From positions 124,001-188,000 of the forward strand of contig NZ_BBQF01000001.1 in the NCBI RefSeq assembly GCF_000813345.1: a stretch of DNA of 64,000 nucleotides. The letters run 5' to 3'. Each line of letters starts with the position of its first letter. The stretch's first letter is position 1. This stretch comes from Sulfurospirillum arsenophilum NBRC 109478. Its GTDB lineage: Bacteria > Campylobacterota > Campylobacteria > Campylobacterales > Sulfurospirillaceae. A program made the translations under genes and the position numbers. The notes beneath the pieces are model-generated. The model was not told the DNA's origin and searched no databases. It was given only the letters and a program-made list of their open reading frames with translations. Below are positions 36,048-45,234 of this stretch, one piece after another.

Positions 36048-36892
36048 TGATAAAAAAGCAATTTATAGAGGCCTTAAATCAATCAACTTGTGAGAATTTC
36101 GCTTTTACATGTAAAGGATTTGATCTTATTATGTGTCTAGGAACGCTTCCTTCTCGCCATGATACAACGCTTTTAGAGAGTTTGAGTGCGAATGATTCAA
36201 AATTGGTCTATCTCTTTACGATGGAAGATCAAGCGTTAGTTGAAAAAAGTGCTTTCTTTAGTCGTTATGAAGTGGGGGCAGAAGAGGGCGTATTGGCACT
36301 TCTTGCCAAAAGTTTTCTTTTACATGTAAAGCTTCCTGAGGCTATCCAAAGCTATTTTGAAGAGCTTGATGAGGGTTACATCAGTGCTGAGAGCAATCTT
36401 GGCGAAGAAGAGATCGAAGAGATCGAAGCGTTGTACCAAGAGGCTAAAAATGTGCTTTTAGTTTTAGGAGATGATCTTGTATGTCATCCACGAGCTTCTC
36501 ATATAGCGCACCTTGCAGGACTAATCGCGAAGTACGGTAAAGCGAAATTGCTCGTTGTAGGTGCAACATCTGAAGCGATTGTAGAATCAAAACGTGAAAC
36601 TGTTTTAGAAGAGATTGCAGATCTTAAAAGTTATGATGGTGTTGTAGTCTATCAATGTCCTGTAACAAAAGAGGATGAAGAGAATTTTTTGATAGGTTCA
36701 ACCCAGTTTCAAATGGCGGCGAAAGTGCAAAATGGTGATAAAATCAGTGTTGCCATCAACCAAGAGGTCTATCCTCGCACCTTTGTTCGCGACGATAGTT
36801 TAAAAGGCGTGATCGCTTTAATGCCCTGTGCGAAAGCGGACTCTAGCTATCCCTACCATGTAGTAAAAATAGTGAAGGCAGAAGTGCAATGA
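36047..36892 (+). CDS. Complex I-associated protein in the NuoF position
   Basis: A 281-residue protein with no NADH/FMN-binding motif or N3-cluster Cys set of NuoF. It corresponds by position and size to Cj1574c/HP1265 of Campylobacter and Helicobacter, where complex I accepts electrons from flavodoxin and not NADH. The sequence has an alternating strand/helix pattern (LVVGATSEAIVESKRE) and only a few Cys. Start is the ATG at 36047 (TGATG overlap) or GTG at 36044. Two iterated palindromes lie in frame. Confidence 0.78.
   Translation: MIKKQFIEALNQSTCENFAFTCKGFDLIMCLGTLPSRHDTTLLESLSANDSKLVYLFTMEDQALVEKSAFFSRYEVGAEEGVLALLAKSFLLHVKLPEAIQSYFEELDEGYISAESNLGEEEIEEIEALYQEAKNVLLVLGDDLVCHPRASHIAHLAGLIAKYGKAKLLVVGATSEAIVESKRETVLEEIADLKSYDGVVVYQCPVTKEDEENFLIGSTQFQMAAKVQNGDKISVAINQEVYPRTFVRDDSLKGVIALMPCAKADSSYPYHVVKIVKAEVQ
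36105..36114. repeat. Iterated palindrome copy 12
   Basis: In the gene at the NuoF position, read TTT-ACA-TGT-AAA (F-T-C-K); 12-mer at 36104-36115. Confidence 0.9.
36320..36329. repeat. Iterated palindrome copy 13
   Basis: Same gene, 215 bases on, now in the other frame TTA-CAT-GTA (L-H-V-K); 12-mer at 36319-36330. Confidence 0.9.
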
Positions 36893-39366
36893 GCGATGTT
36901 TTAATAACCATAGATGGAAAACAGTGTACCACCCAAGAGGGTGAATACGTTTTAGGCGTTGCGCGCAGAAATGATATTTTTATCCCCGCGCTCTGTTACG
37001 TGACCAATTGTTCACCAACCCTTGCGTGTCGTTTGTGTTTGGTGGATATTGATGGTAAAAGGGCGTATAGCTGCAACGCACGTGCTAAAGAAGGCATGAG
37101 CGTCATCACCAAAACGGAAGAGATCGAAAAAGAGCGCAGAGCGATTATGGAGATCTATGATATCAACCATCCTTTAGAGTGTGGTGTGTGCGATCAAAGT
37201 GGTGAGTGTGAACTGCAAAACTATACCCTTGAAATGGGTGTCGATGCGCAACATCACTGCATCGCTGATACGCATCGTCCGACCAAAAATTGGGGTGCGA
37301 TTCATTATGACTCTTCTTTATGTATCGTCTGTGAGCGTTGTGTCACTGTCTGTAAAGACATGATCGGCGAATCAGCACTTAAAACCGTCCCTCGCGGTGG
37401 GACAGAGCTTGATAAAGCATGGAAAGATAAAACCGAAAAAGACGCGTATGCGATGTGGAATAAACTCCAAAAATCCATCATCGGCGTTGCCAGTGGAGCT
37501 GAAACACTTGACTGTACGCAGTGCGGTGAGTGTACAGCGGTTTGTCCTGTGGGCGCACTTGTAGGCTCAGACTTCCAATACACTTCCAATGCATGGGAAC
37601 TTAAAAAAATCCCAGCATCCAATCCACACAGCTCAGATTGTTCACTTATCTATTATGATGTCAAACACACCAGCATTAGCAATCCTGAGCCTAAAATTTA
37701 CCGTGTGAGTAGCGATCATAACTACGCGCCACTTCATGCGGCAGCTCGTTATGGTTTTGACTTCCAAAACGACGTTACATGTAAAGATGAGAGTGCTTTT
37801 GCAAAAGCGGTTGAACTGCTTAAATCCAAAGTTGACACCATTGTTTTTGACAGTTATATTACCAATGAAGAAGCGTTGATTTTACAAAAACTCAAAGAGA
37901 AATTTGGTTATAAGCTAGTCAATGTTGATGCCAAAGCGTACCAAAATTTCCTCAAAAATTTTGCAAGCACAGCGGGAGTAAGCCTTTACAGTGGCGACTT
38001 AGAGAGCGTTCGCTCAAGTAATTTTGTGGTTAGTTTTGGTACTGCCATTAAAACCGATAGCCCTAATGCGGGTTATGCAATGAATAATGCTATTGGTATG
38101 AACAAAGGTGCGGGACTCTATTTCCATCCAGTGGCAGATCCAATCGTTTCTGCTTACTCTAAAAACTTACTCAGTATCACCCATAAGATTGGCGCTGAAG
38201 AAGCCATTGCTTACCTCTTACTTGATCTTTTTGGCGATAAAGAGGCGATGCCAAAAAGTGTTGTAGAGTACTTGGCAACTTTCCACAGTATCCAGAAAAA
38301 AACCATCCACGAGAGCGTTAAAGAAGAAGTTAAAGAGATGGTGAAAGACGAAGAGAGTGGCGAAGAGAAAGAGGTTGTTAAAACGATTGAAAAGATGGTG
38401 GATAAAGAGATCGAAATCGACACCAACGCTCTGCTTGAACTCATCGGTGCAGACGCAGATTTGGTAGAGAAAATCACCAAACTTTTGGATAAAAAAGATA
38501 GCTTTAGTTTAATTGCAGGTGAAGATCTTTACACGCATCCAAGAGCTCAAAATATCGCGAAACTTTTAGGTTTGATTGAGCGATTTACCGCGTTTAAACT
38601 GGTCATCATCCCATCACGCACCAACACATTAGGTGTTTCACTCATCTGTGATCTCGATGATGCAAAAGGAAACTTTAGCTTAGGTTATAACGTTAAAGGT
38701 GACTTTACGCTCAGCGCACTGGGTAAGGGTGATTTGGCGATGCCAGCTCTTAATCAACAAGAAGGAACATTTACGTCGATGAACAAACGGGTCGTTCCAA
38801 CTAACGCTGCGCTTTCGTTTAAAGGCTATTGCCTCAATGACATCGCCAACGCGCTTGGACTGGAAGCGGAGTGGACGATTGATTATACGCCGTATTTACC
38901 GAATGAAAAAGGATTTCTTGCCGAGAAATTTGATAACTTACCGAATCGTTATGAAAACGATGGCACTGAAAATCGTGGCTATATGCTTGCTTCTCAAAGC
39001 CATACATGTAATGATGACGTTGAACCAATTGCAAGCTTTACATGTAAAGAGGGCGATGTGGTTTACAGAGCCAATCCTGTACATCAATTTAGCACCTTTA
39101 CCAACAAAGCGCATCAGTTAAATGAAGCGGGCGCACTTTATGCATCAACGGCTTTTTTAGAAGCTAAAAATCTTCACGATGGCTCTGTTGTCACTGTAGA
39201 AAATGAAGCGGGTGCGAAATTGGTGATTGCGGTTAAAGAAGAAAAAATGATTGATGGCATGATTGCCTACCTTCCGACATTTGATACTAAAATTGATACC
39301 GTGCCATTCTTTAAAGATGGCTACCGATTTGCTCACGTAGTGCTTAAAGGAGTTGAACATGTTTGA
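36889..39366 (+). CDS. nuoG: Complex I subunit NuoG
   Basis: An 825-residue iron-sulfur subunit. The N-terminal 2Fe-2S domain has CYVTNCSPTLACRLCLVDI and a later Cys; next come HPLECGVCDQSGECELQ (His-Cys3 cluster), CIVCERCVTVC and CTQCGECTAVCPVGA (4Fe-4S), then a molybdopterin-type domain. A strongly charged Glu/Lys stretch at about residues 470-512 is inserted in that domain. It carries electrons toward NuoB/I. Two palindromes lie in frame. Confidence 0.94.
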   Translation: MSDVLITIDGKQCTTQEGEYVLGVARRNDIFIPALCYVTNCSPTLACRLCLVDIDGKRAYSCNARAKEGMSVITKTEEIEKERRAIMEIYDINHPLECGVCDQSGECELQNYTLEMGVDAQHHCIADTHRPTKNWGAIHYDSSLCIVCERCVTVCKDMIGESALKTVPRGGTELDKAWKDKTEKDAYAMWNKLQKSIIGVASGAETLDCTQCGECTAVCPVGALVGSDFQYTSNAWELKKIPASNPHSSDCSLIYYDVKHTSISNPEPKIYRVSSDHNYAPLHAAARYGFDFQNDVTCKDESAFAKAVELLKSKVDTIVFDSYITNEEALILQKLKEKFGYKLVNVDAKAYQNFLKNFASTAGVSLYSGDLESVRSSNFVVSFGTAIKTDSPNAGYAMNNAIGMNKGAGLYFHPVADPIVSAYSKNLLSITHKIGAEEAIAYLLLDLFGDKEAMPKSVVEYLATFHSIQKKTIHESVKEEVKEMVKDEESGEEKEVVKTIEKMVDKEIEIDTNALLELIGADADLVEKITKLLDKKDSFSLIAGEDLYTHPRAQNIAKLLGLIERFTAFKLVIIPSRTNTLGVSLICDLDDAKGNFSLGYNVKGDFTLSALGKGDLAMPALNQQEGTFTSMNKRVVPTNAALSFKGYCLNDIANALGLEAEWTIDYTPYLPNEKGFLAEKFDNLPNRYENDGTENRGYMLASQSHTCNDDVEPIASFTCKEGDVVYRANPVHQFSTFTNKAHQLNEAGALYASTAFLEAKNLHDGSVVTVENEAGAKLVIAVKEEKMIDGMIAYLPTFDTKIDTVPFFKDGYRFAHVVLKGVEHV
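37775..37784. repeat. Iterated palindrome copy 14
   Basis: In nuoG, read GTT-ACA-TGT-AAA (V-T-C-K). Confidence 0.9.
39038..39047. repeat. Iterated palindrome copy 15
   Basis: In nuoG, read TTT-ACA-TGT-AAA (F-T-C-K). A one-mismatch copy, ATACATGTAA, is 36 bases upstream at 39002. Confidence 0.9.
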
Positions 39367-40351
39367 AACAGCCGTTTTGATTGAAACCATTGTCAAAGCC
39401 GTGATTGTTGTGTCAATTGTGGCAGCCATGGCAGGTTTTGCAACGTTTATTGAACGAAAAGTTTTAGCCTTTATGCAACGCCGTCTTGGACCTATGAACG
39501 TGGGACCTTATGGTTTATTGCAACTCGCAGCCGATGGCATTAAACTCTTTACCAAAGAGGACATTGTTCCTCAAAATGCGGTTAAGCCTATCTTTATGAT
39601 AGCTCCTGTTATTGCAGCAGTAACCGCGTTTGTGGCAATGGCAGCTGTTCCTTATTTTCCAGAGTTTACACTTTTTGGCTATACCATTCATCCGATTATC
39701 TCAGACATTAACGTAGCGCTTTTGTATGTGATGGGCGTGGCATCGGTGGGTATTTATGGACCGCTCCTTGCTGGTATGAGCAGTAGCAATAAATGGTCGC
39801 TTTTAGGTGCAGCACGTGCCGTAGTACAAATGCTCTCGTTTGAAGTGGTAAGCGGTTTATCGGTGCTTGCACCAATTATGCTGATAGGCTCACTTTCACT
39901 GATTGATATCAATGACTATCAAAACAGTGGTGTGACAAGCTGGCTTGTATGGAAACAGCCTTTAGCATTTATTTTATTTGCGATGGCGGGATTCATGGAA
40001 ACCAATCGTGCGCCATTTGATACGATTGAATTTGAAGCAGAAGTCGTTGCCGGGTATGCAACAGAGTATTCGGGTATGCGTTGGGGTCTCTTTTTCATTG
40101 GCGAATATGCCAATATGATCACGATTTCAGTTCTTGTCAGCATCATCTTTATGGGTGGTTACAATCCAATTTGGTTTATCCCAGGAGCCATTGCAATGTT
40201 GCTGAAAGTTTCACTGTGGATTTTCCTTTTCTTGTGGGTAAGAGCAGCATGGCCACACATTAGACCCGATCAATTGATGTGGGTCTGTTGGAAAGTGTTA
40301 ATGCCTTTAGCGGTGGTCAATATTTTGATTACCGGTTTTGTGCTGATTTAG
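39359..40351 (+). CDS. nuoH: Complex I subunit NuoH
   Basis: A 330-residue membrane subunit that joins the quinone tunnel to the proton-pumping arm. Family blocks: ERKVLAFMQRRLGPMNVGPYGLLQ near residue 30 and FMETNRAPFDTIEFEAEVVAGY near 215. The ATG at 39359 is used (AAAGGAG upstream); the TTG at 39353 is in the same frame. Overlaps the nuoG stop by eight bases. Confidence 0.95.
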   Translation: MFETAVLIETIVKAVIVVSIVAAMAGFATFIERKVLAFMQRRLGPMNVGPYGLLQLAADGIKLFTKEDIVPQNAVKPIFMIAPVIAAVTAFVAMAAVPYFPEFTLFGYTIHPIISDINVALLYVMGVASVGIYGPLLAGMSSSNKWSLLGAARAVVQMLSFEVVSGLSVLAPIMLIGSLSLIDINDYQNSGVTSWLVWKQPLAFILFAMAGFMETNRAPFDTIEFEAEVVAGYATEYSGMRWGLFFIGEYANMITISVLVSIIFMGGYNPIWFIPGAIAMLLKVSLWIFLFLWVRAAWPHIRPDQLMWVCWKVLMPLAVVNILITGFVLI

Positions 40352-40360
40352 GAGGCTGGG

Positions 40361-40975
40361 ATGGAACTAAAAGATTTTAAACAACGCAATATTTCTCCTG
40401 GATACATCTTTTTTGAAGGTGAAAAAAAGCCAGAAAATGGATGGCAATCCTTTAATCGAGTGGTTAAACGAGCACTTAAGGGTGAGCTTTTTGTGGGTCT
40501 TTGGATTGTTTTCCGTGAGATGATCCGTTTTGATATTCACACCATTCAGTACCCTGCTGAAAAAATGGAAATGAGCCCAAGATATAGAGCGATTCACCGA
40601 TTACTTCGTCTTTTTGAGAGTGGCAATGAGAGATGCATTGGGTGTGGGTTGTGTGAAAAAATTTGTATTGCTAATTGTATTCGTATGGACACTTACGTGG
40701 ATGAGAAGAGCCGTAAAGTGGTGAGTGAATATAGCATTAACTTTGGTCGCTGTATCTTTTGTGGGTATTGTGCTGAAGTCTGTCCTGAGCTTGCGATTGT
40801 GCATGGCGTGGAGTATGAAAATGCAAGCGAACAGCGTGCTCATTTTGGTCTTAAAGAGGATATGCTCACCCCACTTGATACTTTTAGAGCCAAACAACAA
40901 CAAGAGTTTCCAGGTTTTGGTGCATTAAGTGATAATGCAGACGAAAATGTGAAACAAACACCATTAGCGTATTGA
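40361..40975 (+). CDS. nuoI: Complex I subunit NuoI
   Basis: A 204-residue ferredoxin-like subunit with two 4Fe-4S sites: CIGCGLCEKIC and CIFCGYCAEVCPE, which form clusters N6a and N6b between NuoG and NuoB. It is preceded by AGGAGG. The C-terminal tail after residue 165 is extended and polar relative to Escherichia coli. Confidence 0.95.
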   Translation: MELKDFKQRNISPGYIFFEGEKKPENGWQSFNRVVKRALKGELFVGLWIVFREMIRFDIHTIQYPAEKMEMSPRYRAIHRLLRLFESGNERCIGCGLCEKICIANCIRMDTYVDEKSRKVVSEYSINFGRCIFCGYCAEVCPELAIVHGVEYENASEQRAHFGLKEDMLTPLDTFRAKQQQEFPGFGALSDNADENVKQTPLAY

Positions 40976-40982
40976 GGTAACC

Positions 40983-41537
40983 ATGTTTGAAGTTATAGCA
41001 TTTTATGTTTTTGCCGCGCTCACCATTAGCATGTTCGGGATTGTGGTTATGAGTCGTAATGCGCTCTATTCAATGAGTGCTTTAGCAGGTGGAATGATCT
41101 TTATTTCTGGTTTCTTCTTTATCTTGGATGCTGAATTTTTAGGGGTTGTGCAAATTGTCGTATATTCAGGTGCCATTATGGCACTTTATGCGTTTGGTAT
41201 GATGTTTTTTGATACAACACGTGATGTCAGTGAAAAAATGCGTTCTAAAAAAATTGCGTACACACTCTCTGTAATCAGTGCTATTTTAGTGGTTGCCATT
41301 TTATGTGCTCCGCTTGTTTCAGAAAATATCCAAGCGCTCTATCCTAGCATTGACAACGTTGGCAATGTCCAGATGATCGGAATTGTTCTGTTTACAAAAT
41401 ACTTAGTACCGTTTGAGCTTGCAGCTATTATGCTTTTGGTAGCAATGATTTCGGGTATTGTGCTTGCAAGTAAACGAATGGATGAGTATTTAGCCATTGA
41501 AGATGATGAAATAGAAGATGCAAAGGAGGGCAGATGA
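40983..41537 (+). CDS. nuoJ: Complex I subunit NuoJ
   Basis: A 184-residue membrane subunit with five helices; YSMSALAGGMIFISGFFFIL and VVYSGAIMALYAFGMMFF (the pi-bulge helix region) mark the family. Overlaps nuoK by four bases, ensuring paired synthesis. Confidence 0.93.
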   Translation: MFEVIAFYVFAALTISMFGIVVMSRNALYSMSALAGGMIFISGFFFILDAEFLGVVQIVVYSGAIMALYAFGMMFFDTTRDVSEKMRSKKIAYTLSVISAILVVAILCAPLVSENIQALYPSIDNVGNVQMIGIVLFTKYLVPFELAAIMLLVAMISGIVLASKRMDEYLAIEDDEIEDAKEGR

Positions 41538-41836
41538 TCACCTTAACACATTACCTTGTTTTAGTAGGTATCTTATTTTCCATAGGACTTGTCGGTGTCA
41601 TGCGACGTACCAACCTTTTGATGCTTTTTTTCTCAACCGAAATTTTACTCAATGCTATCAATGTTGGTTTTGTTGCTGTGTCGAAATATTATGGAGATCT
41701 TAGCGGGCAAATGTTTGCCTTTTTTATTATAGCCGTCGCTGCGAGTGAAGTAGCTGTTGGTCTTGGACTTCTCATTTTATGGTACAAGCGTAATGGTTCT
41801 GTTGATCTTAACAACCTTCAGATGATGAAAGGGTAA
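41534..41836 (+). CDS. nuoK: Complex I subunit NuoK
   Basis: A 100-residue three-helix subunit. It carries the buried Glu residues used in proton transfer (ILLNAINVGF preceded by STE, and AAASEVAVGLGL). Standard length. ATG at 41534 lies within the nuoJ stop and follows AAGGAGG. Confidence 0.94.
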   Translation: MITLTHYLVLVGILFSIGLVGVMRRTNLLMLFFSTEILLNAINVGFVAVSKYYGDLSGQMFAFFIIAVAASEVAVGLGLLILWYKRNGSVDLNNLQMMKG

Positions 41837-41840
41837 GGCA

Positions 41841-43697
41841 ATGGAAAAATATCTTTACACAGCACTTTTTGCACCTTTAATAAGCTCTTTGTTTGTTGCA
41901 CTCTTTGCAGCACGCCCTAAGATGCTTTTCACAGGTATCGTTGCCTCTATGCTCATTGCTATTTCGATGATTGCATCGTTTATTTTATTGATTGATGTGA
42001 ATACGTATGGACCTTTACATGTAACGATGATGGACTGGATCGCAGCGGGTAATTTGGAGATTCCTTTTGGCTTTGTGGTTGATGAAGTTTCGGTTATTAT
42101 GATGGTAACGGTCACACTGGTTTCAACGATTGTTCATATCTATTCTATCGGTTATATGGATCATGATAAGAGCTTTAACCGTTTCTTTTCTTACCTCTCA
42201 GCTTTCGTTTTTTCCATGATGATTTTGGTTATGAGCGATAACTTTGTAGGTCTTTTTATTGGATGGGAAGGTGTGGGGCTTTGTTCATGGTTACTCATTG
42301 GTTTTTGGTACCACAAACATTCTGCTTCGTGGGCAGCCAATGAAGCGTTTATTATGAATAGAATTGCCGATCTTGGTATGCTGATGGGACTTTTTCTCAT
42401 TTATTGGAATGTCGGTTCATTCCAATACGACGATGTTTTTGCCAGTGTAAAGTCAATGGACGTAACGTTGCTTGCAACTATTGGTATGTTTTTATTTATC
42501 GGTGCAATGGGTAAATCAGCACAGTTTCCACTTCATACATGGTTAGCCGATGCCATGGAAGGTCCAACACCTGTTTCAGCGCTCATTCATGCCGCAACTA
42601 TGGTAACCGCGGGTGTCTATCTTGTAATTCGTTGTGGAGAGCTCTACACGCTTATACCTGAAGTGGGTTTTGCTATTGCTTCCCTAGGAGCTTTTGTGGC
42701 TGTCTTTGCCGCTTCGATGGCATTGGTCAATAACGACCTTAAGCGCATTATCGCCTACTCAACACTTTCACAACTGGGTTATATGTTTGTAGCTGCAGGA
42801 TTAGGCGCTTACTGGATTGCACTTTTCCATTTGATGACACACGCTTTCTTTAAATCATTGTTATTTTTAGGTGCAGGTAATGTTATGCATGCGATGCACG
42901 ATGAGCTTAACATTAAAAAGATGGGTGGACTTTATGGCTCGATGAAAGCAACGGCTATTTTGATGAGTGTGGCTTCAGTAGCGTTAGCAGGTATTTATCC
43001 CTTCGCTGGCTTTTTCTCCAAAGATAAAATTTTAGAAGTTGCTTTTAATGAGGGCGCGTATTTCCTTTGGTTTGCACTCTTCATTGGTGCTGGACTTACA
43101 GCGTTTTACAGTTTCCGTTTAGTGATGCTCGTTTTCTTTGGCGAGAAAGAGTATGTGAAGTACGGATTGCATCCGCATGAGGCACAACCGTTTGTGATTT
43201 ATGCACTGCTTCCATTGGGGCTTTTGGCCGTTGTTGCAGGATTTTTGGAACACACCTTTGAAGGTTTTGTTACCCGCCTTTTGGCTCAGTATGAAATTCA
43301 TATTGAACATGGTACTGAAGCACTATTGATCGCAGGAACGCTAGGAATTGCAGTGAGTGGCATAGCTTTTGCCGTTTACATGTACAAACGTGGCGGTTTT
43401 CCAAAATCCTTGGAAGAGCGTGCAGTTTATAAGTTACTCAGTAATCAGTACTATATTCCAAAGCTTTATGAACTTTACATTATGCGTCCTTTTAGTGCCT
43501 TATCAAGGTTTGCATGGTTAAAAATAGATACGAAAATTGTAGATTTTACGGTGGATTTGATTGCAAAAACAGTTTATTCAACAGGGCAAAATGCTCGAAA
43601 AATGCAAAGTGGAAATCTCTCTGATATGCTCAGATGGATGGTTGTAGGTATGATTGTTTTACTTGCACTCGCAATTTTTTATAGACCAATGGTGTAG
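41841..43697 (+). CDS. nuoL: Complex I subunit NuoL
   Basis: A 618-residue antiporter-like subunit and the distal proton pump. GWEGVGLCSWLLIGFW, HTWLADAMEGPTPVSALIHAATMVTAGV and the long C-terminal amphipathic helix are seen. It contains one palindrome in frame. Confidence 0.95.
   Translation: MEKYLYTALFAPLISSLFVALFAARPKMLFTGIVASMLIAISMIASFILLIDVNTYGPLHVTMMDWIAAGNLEIPFGFVVDEVSVIMMVTVTLVSTIVHIYSIGYMDHDKSFNRFFSYLSAFVFSMMILVMSDNFVGLFIGWEGVGLCSWLLIGFWYHKHSASWAANEAFIMNRIADLGMLMGLFLIYWNVGSFQYDDVFASVKSMDVTLLATIGMFLFIGAMGKSAQFPLHTWLADAMEGPTPVSALIHAATMVTAGVYLVIRCGELYTLIPEVGFAIASLGAFVAVFAASMALVNNDLKRIIAYSTLSQLGYMFVAAGLGAYWIALFHLMTHAFFKSLLFLGAGNVMHAMHDELNIKKMGGLYGSMKATAILMSVASVALAGIYPFAGFFSKDKILEVAFNEGAYFLWFALFIGAGLTAFYSFRLVMLVFFGEKEYVKYGLHPHEAQPFVIYALLPLGLLAVVAGFLEHTFEGFVTRLLAQYEIHIEHGTEALLIAGTLGIAVSGIAFAVYMYKRGGFPKSLEERAVYKLLSNQYYIPKLYELYIMRPFSALSRFAWLKIDTKIVDFTVDLIAKTVYSTGQNARKMQSGNLSDMLRWMVVGMIVLLALAIFYRPMV
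42015..42024. repeat. Iterated palindrome copy 16
   Basis: In nuoL, read TTA-CAT-GTA (L-H-V-T). No further exact copy occurs until 51271, the longest gap on this side of the window. Confidence 0.9.
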
Positions 43698-43707
43698 GGA
43701 GTAGGGC

Positions 43708-45234
43708 ATGGAACATATTTTATCACTTCTTGTATTTTTCCCAGCAATGGCAGGACTCTTAGGCTTTTTGGTCACAAAAGAGAGTATAAGAGCATATGGC
43801 ATTAGTGTTTGTGCGATTGAGTTTTTCCTTTCCATTGTTTTATGGGTTGGGTTTGATAGCACCAATGCAGGGTATCAGTTTGTTGAGTATTATCCTTTTA
43901 TTCCAAGTTACGGTATGAGTTATTACCTTGGTGTGGATGGTATTTCACTTTTCTTGGTTATTTTATCGACGTTTATTACAATGATTGCGTTTATTGCGCT
44001 TAGTATTAAAGATGAGATTAAAAACCTGATTATTTCGGTTCTTTTCTTAGAAATGACGATGGTAGGCGTTTTCTTAATCCTTGATGTTATCTGGTTTTAT
44101 GCGTTTTGGGAACTCTCACTTGTGCCGATGCTTTATATCATCGGTGCATGGGGAAGTGCAAACCGTATGTACGCATCTATCAAGTTTTTCCTCTACACGT
44201 TTGCAGGATCAGTACTCATGTTAGTGGGGATTTTGTATATGGGCTTTTTATACCATGAAGCAACAGGTATTTGGAGTTTTGCATTGCCAGATTGGTATTT
44301 GTTGCAAATTCCATTTGAAACACAACTATGGCTTTTTGGAGCATTCTTTTTAGCGTTTGCTATTAAAGTACCAATGTTCCCTTTCCATACATGGTTGCCT
44401 TATGCACATGGTCAAGCACCAACGATTGGTTCTATCATTCTTGCTGCGGTTCTTCTAAAAATGGGAAGTTATGGTTTTGTTCGTTTCTCACTTCCCCTTT
44501 TCCCTGATGCTTCGGTCTATTTTCTGATTCCTGTAGCAACCATTTGTATTATCATGGTGATCTATGCAGCGATGATAGCTTACGCTCAAGAAGATATGAA
44601 ACAGGTCATTGCTTATAGTTCAATTTCGCATATGGGTATCGTTGTTTTAGGAACCTTTGCGATGAATGCTGAAGGTATTACTGGTTCAATTTTCCTTATG
44701 TTAAGCCACGGTATTGTGAGTGGTGCGTTGTTTATGTTGGTGGGTGTTATTTACGATAGGCGTCATACGAAGCTTATGAGTGATTTTGGTGGACTTGCTT
44801 CCGTGATGCCAAATTTTGCAACGATTTACGGCATTATGCTGATGGCTTCTGTAGGACTTCCCCTTACCATAGGATTTGTGGGTGAGTTTTTATCACTTGC
44901 AGGTTTTTACCGCATTAACTGGGTCATGACACTGTTTGCAGGAACGGGTATTATCTTGGGCGCTGTTTACATGCTTGTGTTGTACAAAAAATCATTTTTT
45001 GGTCAAGTCGTCCATGCGGAAAATAAAACATTGAAAGATTTGAATGCCAAAGAGCTGACAGCCCTTATTCCTTTAGTAGCTCTTGTGGTTATTTTAGGAG
45101 TTTACCCAAAACCAGTGCTGAGCGTCATTGATATGAGTGTTCAAAAAATGCTGGTTTTAATGGAGCAAAAAGCCATAGATCAAACAACGAAAGATCTTAT
45201 TATTAAAGCCAATACCATAGGAGGAACACACTAA
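43708..45234 (+). CDS. nuoM: Complex I subunit NuoM
   Basis: A 508-residue antiporter-like proton-pumping subunit; FYAFWELSLVPMLYIIGAWG, FPFHTWLPYAHGQAPTIGS and SSISHMGIVVLGTF are diagnostic. Overlaps nuoN by one base (TAATG). Confidence 0.95.
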   Translation: MEHILSLLVFFPAMAGLLGFLVTKESIRAYGISVCAIEFFLSIVLWVGFDSTNAGYQFVEYYPFIPSYGMSYYLGVDGISLFLVILSTFITMIAFIALSIKDEIKNLIISVLFLEMTMVGVFLILDVIWFYAFWELSLVPMLYIIGAWGSANRMYASIKFFLYTFAGSVLMLVGILYMGFLYHEATGIWSFALPDWYLLQIPFETQLWLFGAFFLAFAIKVPMFPFHTWLPYAHGQAPTIGSIILAAVLLKMGSYGFVRFSLPLFPDASVYFLIPVATICIIMVIYAAMIAYAQEDMKQVIAYSSISHMGIVVLGTFAMNAEGITGSIFLMLSHGIVSGALFMLVGVIYDRRHTKLMSDFGGLASVMPNFATIYGIMLMASVGLPLTIGFVGEFLSLAGFYRINWVMTLFAGTGIILGAVYMLVLYKKSFFGQVVHAENKTLKDLNAKELTALIPLVALVVILGVYPKPVLSVIDMSVQKMLVLMEQKAIDQTTKDLIIKANTIGGTH

